Source: Acidobacteriota bacterium
Lineage (GTDB): Bacteria > Acidobacteriota > Blastocatellia > Pyrinomonadales > Pyrinomonadaceae
Assembly: GCA_023436495.1 (NCBI GenBank)
Contig: JAEZIT010000115.1
Location: 1 to 22,470 of the forward strand
Direction: 5' to 3'
Length of the DNA stretch: 22,470 bases
This document shows, piece by piece, positions 14,716 to 21,853 of the stretch (positions within the stretch are counted from its first letter, which is position 1; every line of letters begins with the position of its first letter). Below the pieces are notes generated by a model. It saw only the letters and a program-made list of their open reading frames with translations, made no database searches and was not told where the DNA came from. The position numbers and the translations under genes were made by a program.

Positions 14716-15789
14716 CTACGGCTCGAGCACAAGACCTGCGGTGACCGCTCCGTGATCGGACATTCGCAAGTTCGACGGCGTCGTGTCTGAGATCGGATCT
14801 TCACCTACCACATCAATGCTTGCCGCGCTGATACGGCCGCGTATCAGCACAAGGTCCAGCCGCTCGATCGGTGTCGTAAAGATTGCCGGGCTCTCGATGA
14901 ACAACGGCCACGTCGCACCCGGATCATTCGTCCGAATAACCTCCCAAACGTCGGCGAAACCGCCGCTTATCAACAAATTATATGTCGCTCCGCCGCTTTC
15001 CGCGTCCGAGTTGAAGTCCCCTGACAATATCACCGCTTTGTCGATGGCAGCCGGGCCCGACAGAAGCTCTCCGCCCTGAAGATATTGTACGAGTGGGTGA
15101 AACGATTCCAGGTGTGCATTTATAAAGCGATACTGCTTGCCGCGGAGCTTAAGATCGACCGACGTCCAGCCTCTCGGGATCGTGATATTGCCCAGCGAGG
15201 CTGTTGACACGGTCAGAACGGTATTGAAAACCGCAGTTTGTGCGCCTTCGATCTTCAGCTGTGAAACCTGCATGTCCGCCCTGGCCAGCGTCGCGACCCG
15301 GTCAGTAAAGCGAACGTCCGAAGCAAACGTGGCACTCATGCCTGGAAGTTCGGCATCGAAATTCGATTGCACCGCAACAGCCGAATAATTCTGCCCACGC
15401 GTTGAAAGCGCGTCCAACAGCATCTGTAGGTAATCGAATGCGACCGTTGAGGCCGGCGCCGGATCGCCGATGGCTCCCGTCCTCCACAACGCCGCTTCCT
15501 GCAACCCCACCAGTGCGGGCCGCGATTCGGCGATGCGGTCTGCCATTGCGTTGATGCGTTCCTGGACATTACTTGTTTGCACGTCGCCGAACGCCTCGGC
15601 AACCTCTGACATTAACTCAGGTAGCGTTTGAGCCGCAAAGATCTCGCCAAAATCCGTTCCGGGATGCATGTTCATCGTCATCACAACGATTTCCCGATCG
15701 CGATTGTTCGACGCTTCCGCCCGCGGAGTTGTGATCGTTATGAGGCCAAAAATAAGGAAAGCTGCGGTAAGAGCTCGCTTCGATTTCAT
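14716..15789 (-). CDS. Exported endonuclease/exonuclease/phosphatase-fold protein
   Basis: The EEP fold cleaves phosphodiester or phosphate ester bonds using a metal, and includes DNase I, sphingomyelinases and inositol phosphatases. The product of about 357 residues has a signal peptide (MKSKRALTAAFLIFGLITI, cut near AEA). Motifs in order are VMTMNMHPGTDF (metal-site asparagine near the start), LVGLQEA (catalytic glutamate), FINAHLES, ILSGDFNSD (GDxN) and MSDHGAV (SDH) at the end, so all core residues are present. The substrate is not determined; an exported nuclease or phospholipase-like enzyme are both possible. The frame opens at 15804, but the ATG at 15787-15789 has GGAG with a 9-base spacer and gives the cleaner signal peptide. 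It ends in TAG. A hairpin at 15827-15857 separates it from the upstream lipoprotein gene. Confidence 0.85.
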   Translation of the reverse strand: MKSKRALTAAFLIFGLITITTPRAEASNNRDREIVVMTMNMHPGTDFGEIFAAQTLPELMSEVAEAFGDVQTSNVQERINAMADRIAESRPALVGLQEAALWRTGAIGDPAPASTVAFDYLQMLLDALSTRGQNYSAVAVQSNFDAELPGMSATFASDVRFTDRVATLARADMQVSQLKIEGAQTAVFNTVLTVSTASLGNITIPRGWTSVDLKLRGKQYRFINAHLESFHPLVQYLQGGELLSGPAAIDKAVILSGDFNSDAESGGATYNLLISGGFADVWEVIRTNDPGATWPLFIESPAIFTTPIERLDLVLIRGRISAASIDVVGEDPISDTTPSNLRMSDHGAVTAGLVLEP

Positions 15790-15818
15790 AAGTGTTTTCT
15801 CCATTTCTTTATTTTTTC

Positions 15819-15857
15819 AAAAATATACGGCAGGCAGCGGGTCCTGCCGCCTGCCGT
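15819..15857 (-). terminator. Strong intrinsic terminator of the lipoprotein operon
   Basis: ACGGCAGGC (15827-15835) pairs with GCCTGCCGT (15849-15857) in a 9-bp perfect stem, with further pairing in the loop. On the minus strand the stem is followed by ATATTTTT. It lies after the lipoprotein stop at 15910 and before the nuclease start at 15789. Confidence 0.8.
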
Positions 15858-15909
15858 TGAGTGCCTGACGCCGGTACGGTAAGGGATACCGCGACAGGAA
15901 CAAACGCCG

Positions 15910-16479
15910 TTAATTGGGCGGATCCGCCCGGCGCATTTCTATCTGCTCACTGAACGCTCCCGGCGTATCGACATTCTCCGCCAGGAACCTCTGCAGATTC
16001 TCAGTTGTGTCCGTCAAAAGAAGTTGCCCGTCTAACTTCAAATGCCCGAGTGCCCTCGGTTCTTTTGCCAGCTTTTTGTTCAGCCATTCCGGATCAAGAT
16101 ATGAGATCGATATTGATCTGCCTTTCTGGTGGATCTGTATGAACGTGTGAGTTTTGAAAAAGTGGCCCTTGAAGAAATCGTTGGAGTTTTCCTGTCCTCC
16201 TTTCGGAACGATGTCCAGAAATACCCGCCCGCCAACTTTCAGGAAACGCGCCGTAAAAGCGCCGGTTCGGCCTTCTTCACTGGTATGTAAAAGCTTGAAT
16301 TCATTATTGTCCACCCAGGTGAATTGCCATTTCTCCGACGATTCCGGGTCTGTGAATGTGCCTATGAATGCCTGGTCGGTGATCAGGTCCTTCTCCGTAT
16401 AGATCGGATTTATCGAGGGAACGCATGACGTAAATATGACCAGCGTTCCTAGCGAGATCAGTTGTATGAGGTCTTTCAT
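15910..16479 (-). CDS. Putative lipoprotein of unknown function
   Basis: The 189-residue product begins with a short charged start and hydrophobic stretch ending in a lipobox (VIFTSC, Cys19), so it is probably lipid-anchored. The mature part starts PSINPIYTEKDLITDQAFIG and contains beta-rich segments with aromatics (KWQFTWVDNNEFKLL, GGRVFLDIVP, HTFIQIHQKGRSISISYL). I do not recognise a named family; similar 'INPLYTEKD' openings occur in acidobacterial lipoproteins by recollection. GGAGAAAG lies 7 bases before the ATG, a good ribosome site. It starts 13 bases after the stop of the upstream small protein gene, so the two form an operon ended by the terminator at 15827. The protein probably faces the periplasm or outer membrane. 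Confidence 0.75.
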   Translation of the reverse strand: MKDLIQLISLGTLVIFTSCVPSINPIYTEKDLITDQAFIGTFTDPESSEKWQFTWVDNNEFKLLHTSEEGRTGAFTARFLKVGGRVFLDIVPKGGQENSNDFFKGHFFKTHTFIQIHQKGRSISISYLDPEWLNKKLAKEPRALGHLKLDGQLLLTDTTENLQRFLAENVDTPGAFSEQIEMRRADPPN

Positions 16480-16492
16480 GCACTTTCTCCAT

Positions 16493-16813
16493 CTAAAAAA
16501 GCGGACAGCCGGACAACGGGCCGCAGACGCGTTTCTTGCGCCGCGTAACCGTAATGACGGTTACGGCCGCAATTATTGACGCCGCGATGACGATCTTTGC
16601 CGTCGGCGACAGCGAATTTCCGGGTATCGGCTGCCCGCCGGAGTTGTCCTCCTCCGCCGCTTTTGGCTCGATCGGGGCCGAAGGTGTGACCGAACCGATG
16701 GCGGGACGGGCCACCGGCCGTCTAACAGCCCCCGATTGTGCCGCAGCCGATGTCGTGAAAAACAAGGCCGTAATTATAAGGATCGTAAGGCGTGACATTA
16801 GCGCATTTGTCAT
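16493..16813 (-). CDS. Small exported or single-pass membrane protein with Cys tail
   Basis: The 106-residue product starts with a signal sequence (MTNALMSRLTILIITALFFTTSAAAQ), followed by a Pro/Ala-rich spacer (RRPVARPAIGSVTPSAPIEP) and a second hydrophobic helix at about residues 73-89. A basic stop-transfer patch (RRKKR) follows and a short tail with two cysteines at 97 and 103 (CGPLSGC). This gives a type I membrane topology with a small cytoplasmic end carrying the cysteine pair. I do not recognise a family. The frame extends to 16852, but the ATG at 16811-16813 is preceded by GAGG with an 8-base spacer. It ends in TAG, and the lipoprotein gene starts 13 bases on. It stands divergent from the membrane regulator at 17000. 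Confidence 0.7.
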   Translation of the reverse strand: MTNALMSRLTILIITALFFTTSAAAQSGAVRRPVARPAIGSVTPSAPIEPKAAEEDNSGGQPIPGNSLSPTAKIVIAASIIAAVTVITVTRRKKRVCGPLSGCPLF

Positions 16814-16954
16814 AGTTTTATCCTCTAAAAAGATATGGCGTTGGGTTGGCACACTATGGTATAAGTGCAGTTATTCTTTCAGGGTCTGCAACGATTATTT
16901 CCGTAGCCTTTTTTCGTGCCGTCGTAAAAGTACGTCGGGAGATTTCTCGAAGTC

Positions 16955-16998
16955 TTGAATTGGCCTTGAAATTTCCGTGAATTCTTGGTGAATTGATC
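16955..16998 (+). promoter_or_regulatory. Four 11-bp-phased TGAA(T/A)T repeats before the regulator gene
   Basis: The units TTGAATTGGCC, TTGAAATTTCC, GTGAATTCTTG and GTGAATTGATC follow each other at 16955, 16966, 16977 and 16988, exactly 11 bases apart. The last ends one base before the GTG start at 17000. The ribosome site GGTGA lies across the third and fourth units. PhoB/OmpR-type winged helices bind tandem half-sites with about this spacing, so these could be an operator for the protein encoded directly downstream, or for a related regulator. The 186-base divergent gap also serves the small-protein operon on the other side. Confidence 0.5.
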
Positions 16999-16999
16999 G

Positions 17000-19219
17000 G
17001 TGGATTCAATAAAATCAATCACTTACGAGTTCGGTGATTTCCAAGTAAAAATTGGCGAGGGCCTGTTCCTGCGTTCGGGAGAGCCAGTTTCGCTCCAATG
17101 GAAGGCATTTGAAACACTCTGTGTCCTTGTAACTTCCGAAGGCCGCACTGTCACCCGCGAGGAGTTTATCGAAAAGATCTGGCCGGACTCGTTCGTCGAC
17201 GAGAACAACCTGTCTCAGCAGATCAGGACGCTTCGCAGGATATTGAGCGATGGTGAGGACGGCACGGTTTTTATCGAGACGGTACCTCGCCGCGGTTACA
17301 GATTCATTCCGACAGTATCCGTTAAAAACGGAAATGGAGACTCTGCTCCGGTCGCGGATAACGATGTGCCGGCCCTATCATCGATCATCCCTCTGGATGC
17401 GGTAACGGAAAAGCCTGTTCAACCTGGATCCGCTGAACTGACTGTAAAGAGCGTCGCGGCCTCCCGGAAGCTCTCCCGCTTCTCGAAGAAGGCCGTATCT
17501 ATTACGTTGATCTGTATTGCGATTGTAAGCCTAGCCGGCTTTGTTGTTTGGCGGAACCGTCCGCGTATTGCGTCGAACAGGATATGGAAAAGCGCGGGCC
17601 AGACACAGCAGACGCTCTTCAAGTCGGCATCTGTACAGCGTATAACCGGCGCGATGGACGGAGTGATCTCACCGGACGGAAAGCGAGTCGTTTATACAAG
17701 CGAAGTTGCCGGGAAACAGGGCCTCTGGATCTACCAGGTCGCTTCCGGCATCGCGCGGCCGATCGCTGAACCGATCGAACGCGGCTACGGCGCGATGCAG
17801 TTTTCTAACGACGGCGAATTCATTTATTACACGACCGGCGCTCCGGACGGCTACCAGTTTTATCGCATTTCCACTCTCGGCGGCGAGCCGTCAAGGATAG
17901 CGTCTGAGATCGGGGCTGTTTTTGCTGTATCGAGCGATGATTCACAAGCCGCAGTGGTCCGTTTTGATGAGGCGAAAAAGACTTGCTCGCTTGTGCTTAT
18001 AAACCTCGCGAACCGCAGCGAGGAAACGCTTGTTGCCAAACCGCATTCGCGTTGCTTCGGAGCTCTTTCGTGGTCGCCGAAGGGAGGATCCATCGCCGCG
18101 TCGCTGGGAAATGCTGAATCGGGTGCCGTCCAACAGGAGGTTGTGGAGATACAGCTCAAAGGCCTGGAAGAACGCCCTTTGTCCAACACGAAATTTGAGA
18201 TGATACGTGACGTGGCATGGCTTCCCGACGAAGGCGGGCTGCTTGTCATTGCGCGCAGATCGGCTCCGACCGATTTTATGCAGATCTGGCTGATAAGGCG
18301 GTCGACGGGAGAGGTCCGGCAGATCTCGAATGATACCGTAAACTACGGGTCTGTGAGCATCACGTCGGACGGCGGCACCATCCTCACGCGAAAGACGGAC
18401 CTAAAGGCTGACCTATATGCGGCTCCCGCTGAAGCTCCGGACCTCGGTACCGCGCTTGTTTCTGCTTCCGGACGAGTCGCTTGGCTCCCGGACGGGCGAA
18501 TTCTGCACTCCGCCTACAAGCAAAGCGCGCTTTACGTCATTCGCCCGGATGGTTCCGGACAGGTTCAGATCGGTTCGACCGAGGACAATGGCCTGGCCGT
18601 GTCTCCCGACGGCCGGTATATATATAGCGATTCTCCTCAATCGGGATCATATCAGATCTGGCGCTCCGATCTCGACGGTTCGAATCGCGTACAGGTCACC
18701 ACGGGCAAGAACGCCGCCAAATACCCCCAAGTCTCCCCGGACGGGCGCTGGATCTACCATGATTCCGTCACTCCCGAAGGAACCTCGATTCGGCGTATGT
18801 CGGTCGATGGCAGCACCTCCACCGAGGTCCATGGCGTAGGCGCGTCGCGTCCGTCACTTTCGCCGGACGGAAGGCTCCTCGCATTTATCATCCATAATGA
18901 GCTCGGGTTTGATCCGCATGGGATCGGCATATCACCCGCAGAGGGCGGCTTGGTCACCAAGATCGAAACCGCTGGGCAGCTCAAGGGCTCACGTATTGAA
19001 TGGACCAAAGATTCGACCGCGATCTATTATGCGGCCGAAACGCCAGAACGCACCGTCGATCTATGGATGCATCCGCTCAGCGGCGGACCGCCGCAGCGCC
19101 TTACAAATTTCACCGGCGACCGAATTTTCGACTTCTCTTTCTCGCATGACCGCACACAGATCGCCTTTATACGTGGCAGGTGGGTCCGTGATGTCGTGAT
19201 GATGAGTTTCGCTGATTGA
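17000..19219 (+). CDS. Membrane-bound winged-helix regulator with C-terminal beta-propeller
   Basis: A one-component regulator like CadC or ToxR: a DNA-binding domain faces the cytoplasm and a sensor domain faces the periplasm. Residues 10-105 form an OmpR/PhoB-type winged helix (YEFGDFQV, LQWKAFETLCVLV, EEFIEKIWPDSFVDENNLSQ, recognition helix about 70-82, and the wing ETVPRRGYRF). After a Pro/Ser-rich linker a single membrane helix spans about 165-184. From about 205 to 739 come repeated PD40/WD40-like TolB blades (VISPDGKRVVY, LAVSPDGRYIY, PQVSPDGRWIYHD, PSLSPDGRLLAF, IEWTKDSTAIYYA), which form a beta-propeller that could sense a ligand or partner protein. The total of 739 residues fits this acidobacterial type. 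The GTG start has GGTGA 8 bases upstream. The phased repeats at 16955-16998 lie just before it. Confidence 0.92.
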   Translation: MDSIKSITYEFGDFQVKIGEGLFLRSGEPVSLQWKAFETLCVLVTSEGRTVTREEFIEKIWPDSFVDENNLSQQIRTLRRILSDGEDGTVFIETVPRRGYRFIPTVSVKNGNGDSAPVADNDVPALSSIIPLDAVTEKPVQPGSAELTVKSVAASRKLSRFSKKAVSITLICIAIVSLAGFVVWRNRPRIASNRIWKSAGQTQQTLFKSASVQRITGAMDGVISPDGKRVVYTSEVAGKQGLWIYQVASGIARPIAEPIERGYGAMQFSNDGEFIYYTTGAPDGYQFYRISTLGGEPSRIASEIGAVFAVSSDDSQAAVVRFDEAKKTCSLVLINLANRSEETLVAKPHSRCFGALSWSPKGGSIAASLGNAESGAVQQEVVEIQLKGLEERPLSNTKFEMIRDVAWLPDEGGLLVIARRSAPTDFMQIWLIRRSTGEVRQISNDTVNYGSVSITSDGGTILTRKTDLKADLYAAPAEAPDLGTALVSASGRVAWLPDGRILHSAYKQSALYVIRPDGSGQVQIGSTEDNGLAVSPDGRYIYSDSPQSGSYQIWRSDLDGSNRVQVTTGKNAAKYPQVSPDGRWIYHDSVTPEGTSIRRMSVDGSTSTEVHGVGASRPSLSPDGRLLAFIIHNELGFDPHGIGISPAEGGLVTKIETAGQLKGSRIEWTKDSTAIYYAAETPERTVDLWMHPLSGGPPQRLTNFTGDRIFDFSFSHDRTQIAFIRGRWVRDVVMMSFAD

Positions 19220-19229
19220 CCCGCCTTAA

Positions 19230-19277
19230 TAACGAAAGGCCCGCGAATAGATCCGCGAGCCTTTCGTTTATTTCTTG
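19230..19277. terminator. Bidirectional terminator between regulator and mqnD genes
   Basis: AACGAAAGGCCCGCG (19230-19244) pairs with CGCGAGCCTTTCGTT (19253-19267) with one mismatch, an 8-base loop, and the tail TTATTTCTT on the plus strand. On the minus strand the tail is short and T-poor. It lies 10 bases after the regulator stop and ends 18 bases before the mqnD stop, so it ends both convergent units, mainly the plus one. Confidence 0.75.
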
Positions 19278-19285
19278 CTTACTGG

Positions 19286-20146
19286 TTAGTCTACAAATTC
19301 GACATCGACCTTTTTCGTGATGATGCCGGCATCGTAGCCTTCCTGCAACAGGCGGCGTACGCCTTCGCGGCCGCGTTCGCCGTAATCCAGCGTCAGGTCG
19401 TTGACCCACATCGCCACGAAACGGTCGGCGAGTTCCGGCGGCATGTCGCGTGCGAACTGCATCGCGTACGACAGTGCGTCTTCCCTGTTCGCCAGCGAAT
19501 AGGCGATGCTGCGGTGCAGGTGATGCGATACCTTTTTCATCAGCTCCGGCCCGAGGTCGCGGCGGATCGCGTTCCCGCCCATCGGCAGCGGCAGGCCCGT
19601 TTCATTGAACCACCATTCGCCGAGGTCGATCACCTTGTCCAGGCCCATCTGCTTGTAAAACAACTGCCCTTCGTGGATCAGCAGCCCGGCGTCGGCCTTG
19701 CCCTTGACGACGGCGTCGATGATCTTGTCGAACGGCACCACCTCGTAATCGAACTTCGAATTGAACAGCCTCAGCGCCAGAAAAGCGCTCGTCAATTCGC
19801 CCGGGATCGCGATCTTCATTCCCGAAATATCTTCGGGCTTTCGCGGCTCCTTCGAAACGACGATCGGGCCGTATTTGTCGCCGATGCTCGCTCCGTGCGG
19901 CAGCAGCGCGTACTTGTCCGAAACGTAGGCGTACGCGTGAAAGCTGATCGCCGTCACGTCGAACACGCCTTTCATCGCGTCCGTATTCAGCGTCTGGATG
20001 TCCTTAAGCGTATGTTCGAACTTCAGCCCGTCCGTTTCGAGCTTGTTCGTCGCTAAACCGTAAAACATGAACGCATCGTCCGAATCGGGCGAATGCGCAA
20101 CCGAAATTGTGCGTACTGCGGGGGCTCTTTCAGCCATTACTTCCAT
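19286..20146 (-). CDS. mqnD: 1,4-dihydroxy-6-naphthoate synthase (menaquinone, futalosine route)
   Basis: MqnD converts cyclic dehypoxanthinyl futalosine to 1,4-dihydroxy-6-naphthoate in the alternative menaquinone pathway. The 286-residue protein has the family's AHSPDSDDAFMFYGL (about 18-32), DVTAISFHAYAYV (about 63-75), GPIVVSKEPRKPEDISGMKIAIPGE region, and GLLIHEGQLFYKQMGLDKVIDLGEWW (motif positions about 155-180). The fold is a periplasmic-binding-protein-like two-lobe one, here without a signal peptide. Length is close to the usual 270-290. The start is placed at 20146; another ATG lies three codons on. It starts 5 bases after the methyltransferase stop, and that gene overlaps ubiX by 4 bases, so the three make one operon. 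It supports a menaquinone-based respiratory chain. Confidence 0.92.
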   Translation of the reverse strand: MEVMAERAPAVRTISVAHSPDSDDAFMFYGLATNKLETDGLKFEHTLKDIQTLNTDAMKGVFDVTAISFHAYAYVSDKYALLPHGASIGDKYGPIVVSKEPRKPEDISGMKIAIPGELTSAFLALRLFNSKFDYEVVPFDKIIDAVVKGKADAGLLIHEGQLFYKQMGLDKVIDLGEWWFNETGLPLPMGGNAIRRDLGPELMKKVSHHLHRSIAYSLANREDALSYAMQFARDMPPELADRFVAMWVNDLTLDYGERGREGVRRLLQEGYDAGIITKKVDVEFVD

Positions 20147-20151
20147 AAACT

Positions 20152-20904
20152 CTAGCTCTGTGTGTAAAAAATATTGGTGTCGTAGAAAACTCTAATTGTA
20201 CCCTGCTCGGCGTGTTTATCAAAAAGTTGCCGAAGCCCTGCTATCATCGGCTCAAAATTCGGAGCGTCCTCCGCCGGCATATACGACGAGGACAGCATTC
20301 TTCCCTTTAAGCCTTCGAGGTCAAACACTTGCACGTTTTCGAAGGTCTTCTTCGAAAATTCCATGCCCAAATTATTTTTCAGGATATCTTTTGTTACGTT
20401 CTCGTGGCGGACCGTTTCGTAGTCTGTTCCGAATGTAAGCAAAAAACGCTCATACTCACGCAAAAACGGCGTGGTGTCAAGCTGCCGCTCGTTCCAGATA
20501 AGAACGAGCCGGCCGCCGGGCTTTAAGATCCGTCGAACTTCGTCGCGAAATCGTTCGTGGTCGAACCAGTGAAATGCTTGGGCGGCGATAACGATATTAA
20601 CCGAGCGCTCCGGCAGCGTTGTGTATTCTGCCGTACCGTCCACACTTTTAAAACCCGGAAATTCTGCGAGCAATTCCTCCGCCGCCGCACGCATCGCCGC
20701 GTTCGGTTCGACGCCGTAAACCGTGTTGCCGTTCTCAAGGAACATCCGCGACGAAATTCCCGTTCCCGACCCGATGTCCGCTACCGTCATCTCCGGCGTC
20801 AGCCCCAATTCCGCGCGGAAAAATTCCATCACCTCCGGCGGATATCCCGGCCTGTATTTAACGTAATTCTCGACTCGGTTCGAAAACCTTTCGACCGTCT
20901 TCAT
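20152..20904 (-). CDS. Class I SAM-dependent methyltransferase
   Basis: The 250-residue protein has the Rossmann methyltransferase motifs: motif I ADIGSGTGISSRMF (about 42-55), the acidic end of strand 2 YGVEPN, then AQAFHWFDHERF and LKPGGRLVLIWNERQL (motif III region). The N-terminus (RVENYVKYRPGYPPEV) is that of a common stand-alone methyltransferase group of unknown substrate; a SmtA/UbiE-like activity is typical of annotations but not proven. Its start overlaps the upstream ubiX stop as ATGA (20901-20904), a sign of translational coupling, and mqnD follows 5 bases on. A role in the last C-methylation of menaquinone is possible from context, but the motifs do not look like canonical MenG/UbiE, and housekeeping alternatives remain. 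It ends in TAG. Confidence 0.88.
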   Translation of the reverse strand: MKTVERFSNRVENYVKYRPGYPPEVMEFFRAELGLTPEMTVADIGSGTGISSRMFLENGNTVYGVEPNAAMRAAAEELLAEFPGFKSVDGTAEYTTLPERSVNIVIAAQAFHWFDHERFRDEVRRILKPGGRLVLIWNERQLDTTPFLREYERFLLTFGTDYETVRHENVTKDILKNNLGMEFSKKTFENVQVFDLEGLKGRMLSSSYMPAEDAPNFEPMIAGLRQLFDKHAEQGTIRVFYDTNIFYTQS

Positions 20905-21518
20905 TGCTCCGCCACCTCATTTCCCGTCCACTGCGTACGCGCCGGATGCGGGATGTCGAACTGGTCCAAAATCCTGAAACACAGGTGATCGACAAGCTCC
21001 TCGATCGTCTTCGGACGGTGGTAGAATCCGGGGCTCGCCGGCAGGATCCTCGCTCCCGCACGCGACAGCCGCAGCATGTTCTCAAGATGGATCGCGTTGT
21101 ATGGCGCTTCGCGCGGCACGACCACCAGCCGTCTTCCTTCTTTCAAACAAACGTCCGCCGCGCGGTGTATCAGGTTCGTTCCCGCACCCGAAGCGATCGA
21201 GCCCAGTGTTCCCATCGAACACGGTACGATCATCATTCCCGCCTGTTTGCTCGACCCCGACGAAGGCTTTGCCGCCAGGTTGTCCAACTGCCACAGGCGG
21301 ATCATCTTCGACCCCGCGTCCAGGCCCAGCCACGCGTTGATCTTTTCCGCCGTCGCTTCGCGAAGGTTCACGCCCATCTCGACCTGCGCGACCGTCGCCG
21401 CCGTGCCCGACATTATCAAATGCACCGTCTCGACAGCGCCGCTGTCCGCGATCATTCTCAGCGTTCGATGGGCGTAGATCGTCCCCGACGCTCCGGTTAT
21501 TGCAAATGTCAGTTCCAT
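20901..21518 (-). CDS. ubiX: UbiX-type flavin prenyltransferase
   Basis: UbiX joins dimethylallyl phosphate to FMN to make prenyl-FMN, the cofactor of UbiD-type decarboxylases; the futalosine pathway needs a UbiX-like and UbiD-like pair for late steps. From the ATG at 21516-21518 the protein has 205 residues: AITGASGTIYAHRTLRMIADSG (about 5-26), GMMIVPCSMGTLGSIASGAG (about 92-115), VVVPREAPYNAIHLENML (about 130-148) and GARILPASPGFYHRPKTIEELVDH (about 150-175), all UbiX hallmarks. The frame is open back to 21725, but the extra 69 residues match nothing and lie over the small gene region. Only a poor ribosome site precedes the ATG; a possible promoter lies at 21532-21559, which would give a nearly leaderless mRNA. 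The gene leads the mqnD operon. Confidence 0.92.
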   Translation of the reverse strand: MELTFAITGASGTIYAHRTLRMIADSGAVETVHLIMSGTAATVAQVEMGVNLREATAEKINAWLGLDAGSKMIRLWQLDNLAAKPSSGSSKQAGMMIVPCSMGTLGSIASGAGTNLIHRAADVCLKEGRRLVVVPREAPYNAIHLENMLRLSRAGARILPASPGFYHRPKTIEELVDHLCFRILDQFDIPHPARTQWTGNEVAEQ

Positions 21519-21525
21519 ATGCGGT

Positions 21526-21554
21526 TTGAAAATTCTAACCTTTGCCGCGATAAA
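21526..21554 (+). promoter_or_regulatory. Possible promoter for the small gene at 21649
   Basis: TTGAAA (21526-21531) and GATAAA (21549-21554) on the plus strand are 17 bases apart (5/6 and 4/6 matches). They are followed by about 95 bases of leader to the ATG at 21649. The promoter would overlap the one proposed for ubiX on the other strand. Confidence 0.35.
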
Positions 21555-21559
21555 TACAA
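21532..21559 (-). promoter_or_regulatory. Possible promoter for the ubiX-mqnD operon
   Basis: On the minus strand TTGTAT (21554-21559) and TAGAAT (21532-21537) are 16 bases apart (3/6 and 5/6 matches). The start point would lie within a few bases of the ubiX ATG at 21518. Confidence 0.3.
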
Positions 21560-21602
21560 AGCACCTGATACGCTTCCGCGCTGTAAAACGCGTTAATAAT
21601 TG

Positions 21603-21647
21603 AACGGGCACCGTTGGGGCCGGCGCAGCGTTCGACGGGAGGCGAAC
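21603..21647 (+). promoter_or_regulatory. Two small hairpins before the 21649 gene, the second with the ribosome site in its loop
   Basis: Hairpin 1: AACGG (21603-21607) pairs with CCGTT (21611-21615), a 5-bp stem and 3-base loop. Hairpin 2: GTTCG (21630-21634) pairs with CGAAC (21643-21647), and its loop is ACGGGAGG, which holds the Shine-Dalgarno of the gene that starts at 21649. The placement suggests translational control, though short stems like these also arise by chance. Confidence 0.35.
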
Positions 21648-21648
21648 C

Positions 21649-21768
21649 ATGAATGTATTCGAACTAAATTTCGGCCGACTTTTGCTGAATATCGCGGGCA
21701 GCGAACCTGTTGCCCTGGCGTTCATCCGGCTTGCCTCCTTCTATAAATACGTAGGAATGTTCTTCTGA
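21649..21768 (+). CDS. Small protein candidate, 39 codons, unknown function
   Basis: An open frame on the plus strand runs from ATG (21649-21651) to TGA (21766-21768). GGGAGG lies 6 bases upstream of the ATG, the best ribosome site in the window. The peptide starts MNVFELNFGRLLLNIAG, continues with EPVALAFIRLASFYKYVG and ends in FF. It is hydrophobic-amphipathic, with a likely helix in its middle, and no cysteine. A possible promoter lies at 21526-21554 and an intrinsic terminator at 21800-21821, so it has every element of an independent unit. It fills part of the 335-base gap between ubiX and larB. I do not recognise a family; a leader peptide, small membrane protein or toxin-like peptide are guesses only. 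Confidence 0.5.
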   Translation: MNVFELNFGRLLLNIAGSEPVALAFIRLASFYKYVGMFF

Positions 21769-21799
21769 TTTTTCCTTTCTTCTCCAATTTCTAATATTC

Positions 21800-21821
21800 G
21801 GCGGGAACTTCCCGCCTTTTT
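21800..21821 (+). terminator. Intrinsic terminator between the small gene and larB
   Basis: GGCGGGAACTTCCCGCC is a 7-bp stem with a 3-base loop, followed by TTTTTC. It lies 31 bases after the small gene's stop and 32 bases before the larB start, so it ends the small gene's transcript and means larB needs its own promoter or an antitermination step. Confidence 0.75.
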
Positions 21822-21853
21822 CATTTTCCGCGCCCGTGTTGTAGATTGAATTC

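Noticed and set aside
20904..21725. UbiX start at 21725 with a 69-residue N-terminal extension
   Set aside because: The extension has no similarity to UbiX and the ATG at 21518 starts exactly at the family's MELTFAITGASG.
21519..21853. Nickel/cobalt or other known riboswitch before larB
   Set aside because: I could not fit the bases to any riboswitch consensus I know; only short stems and the terminator at 21800 are clear.
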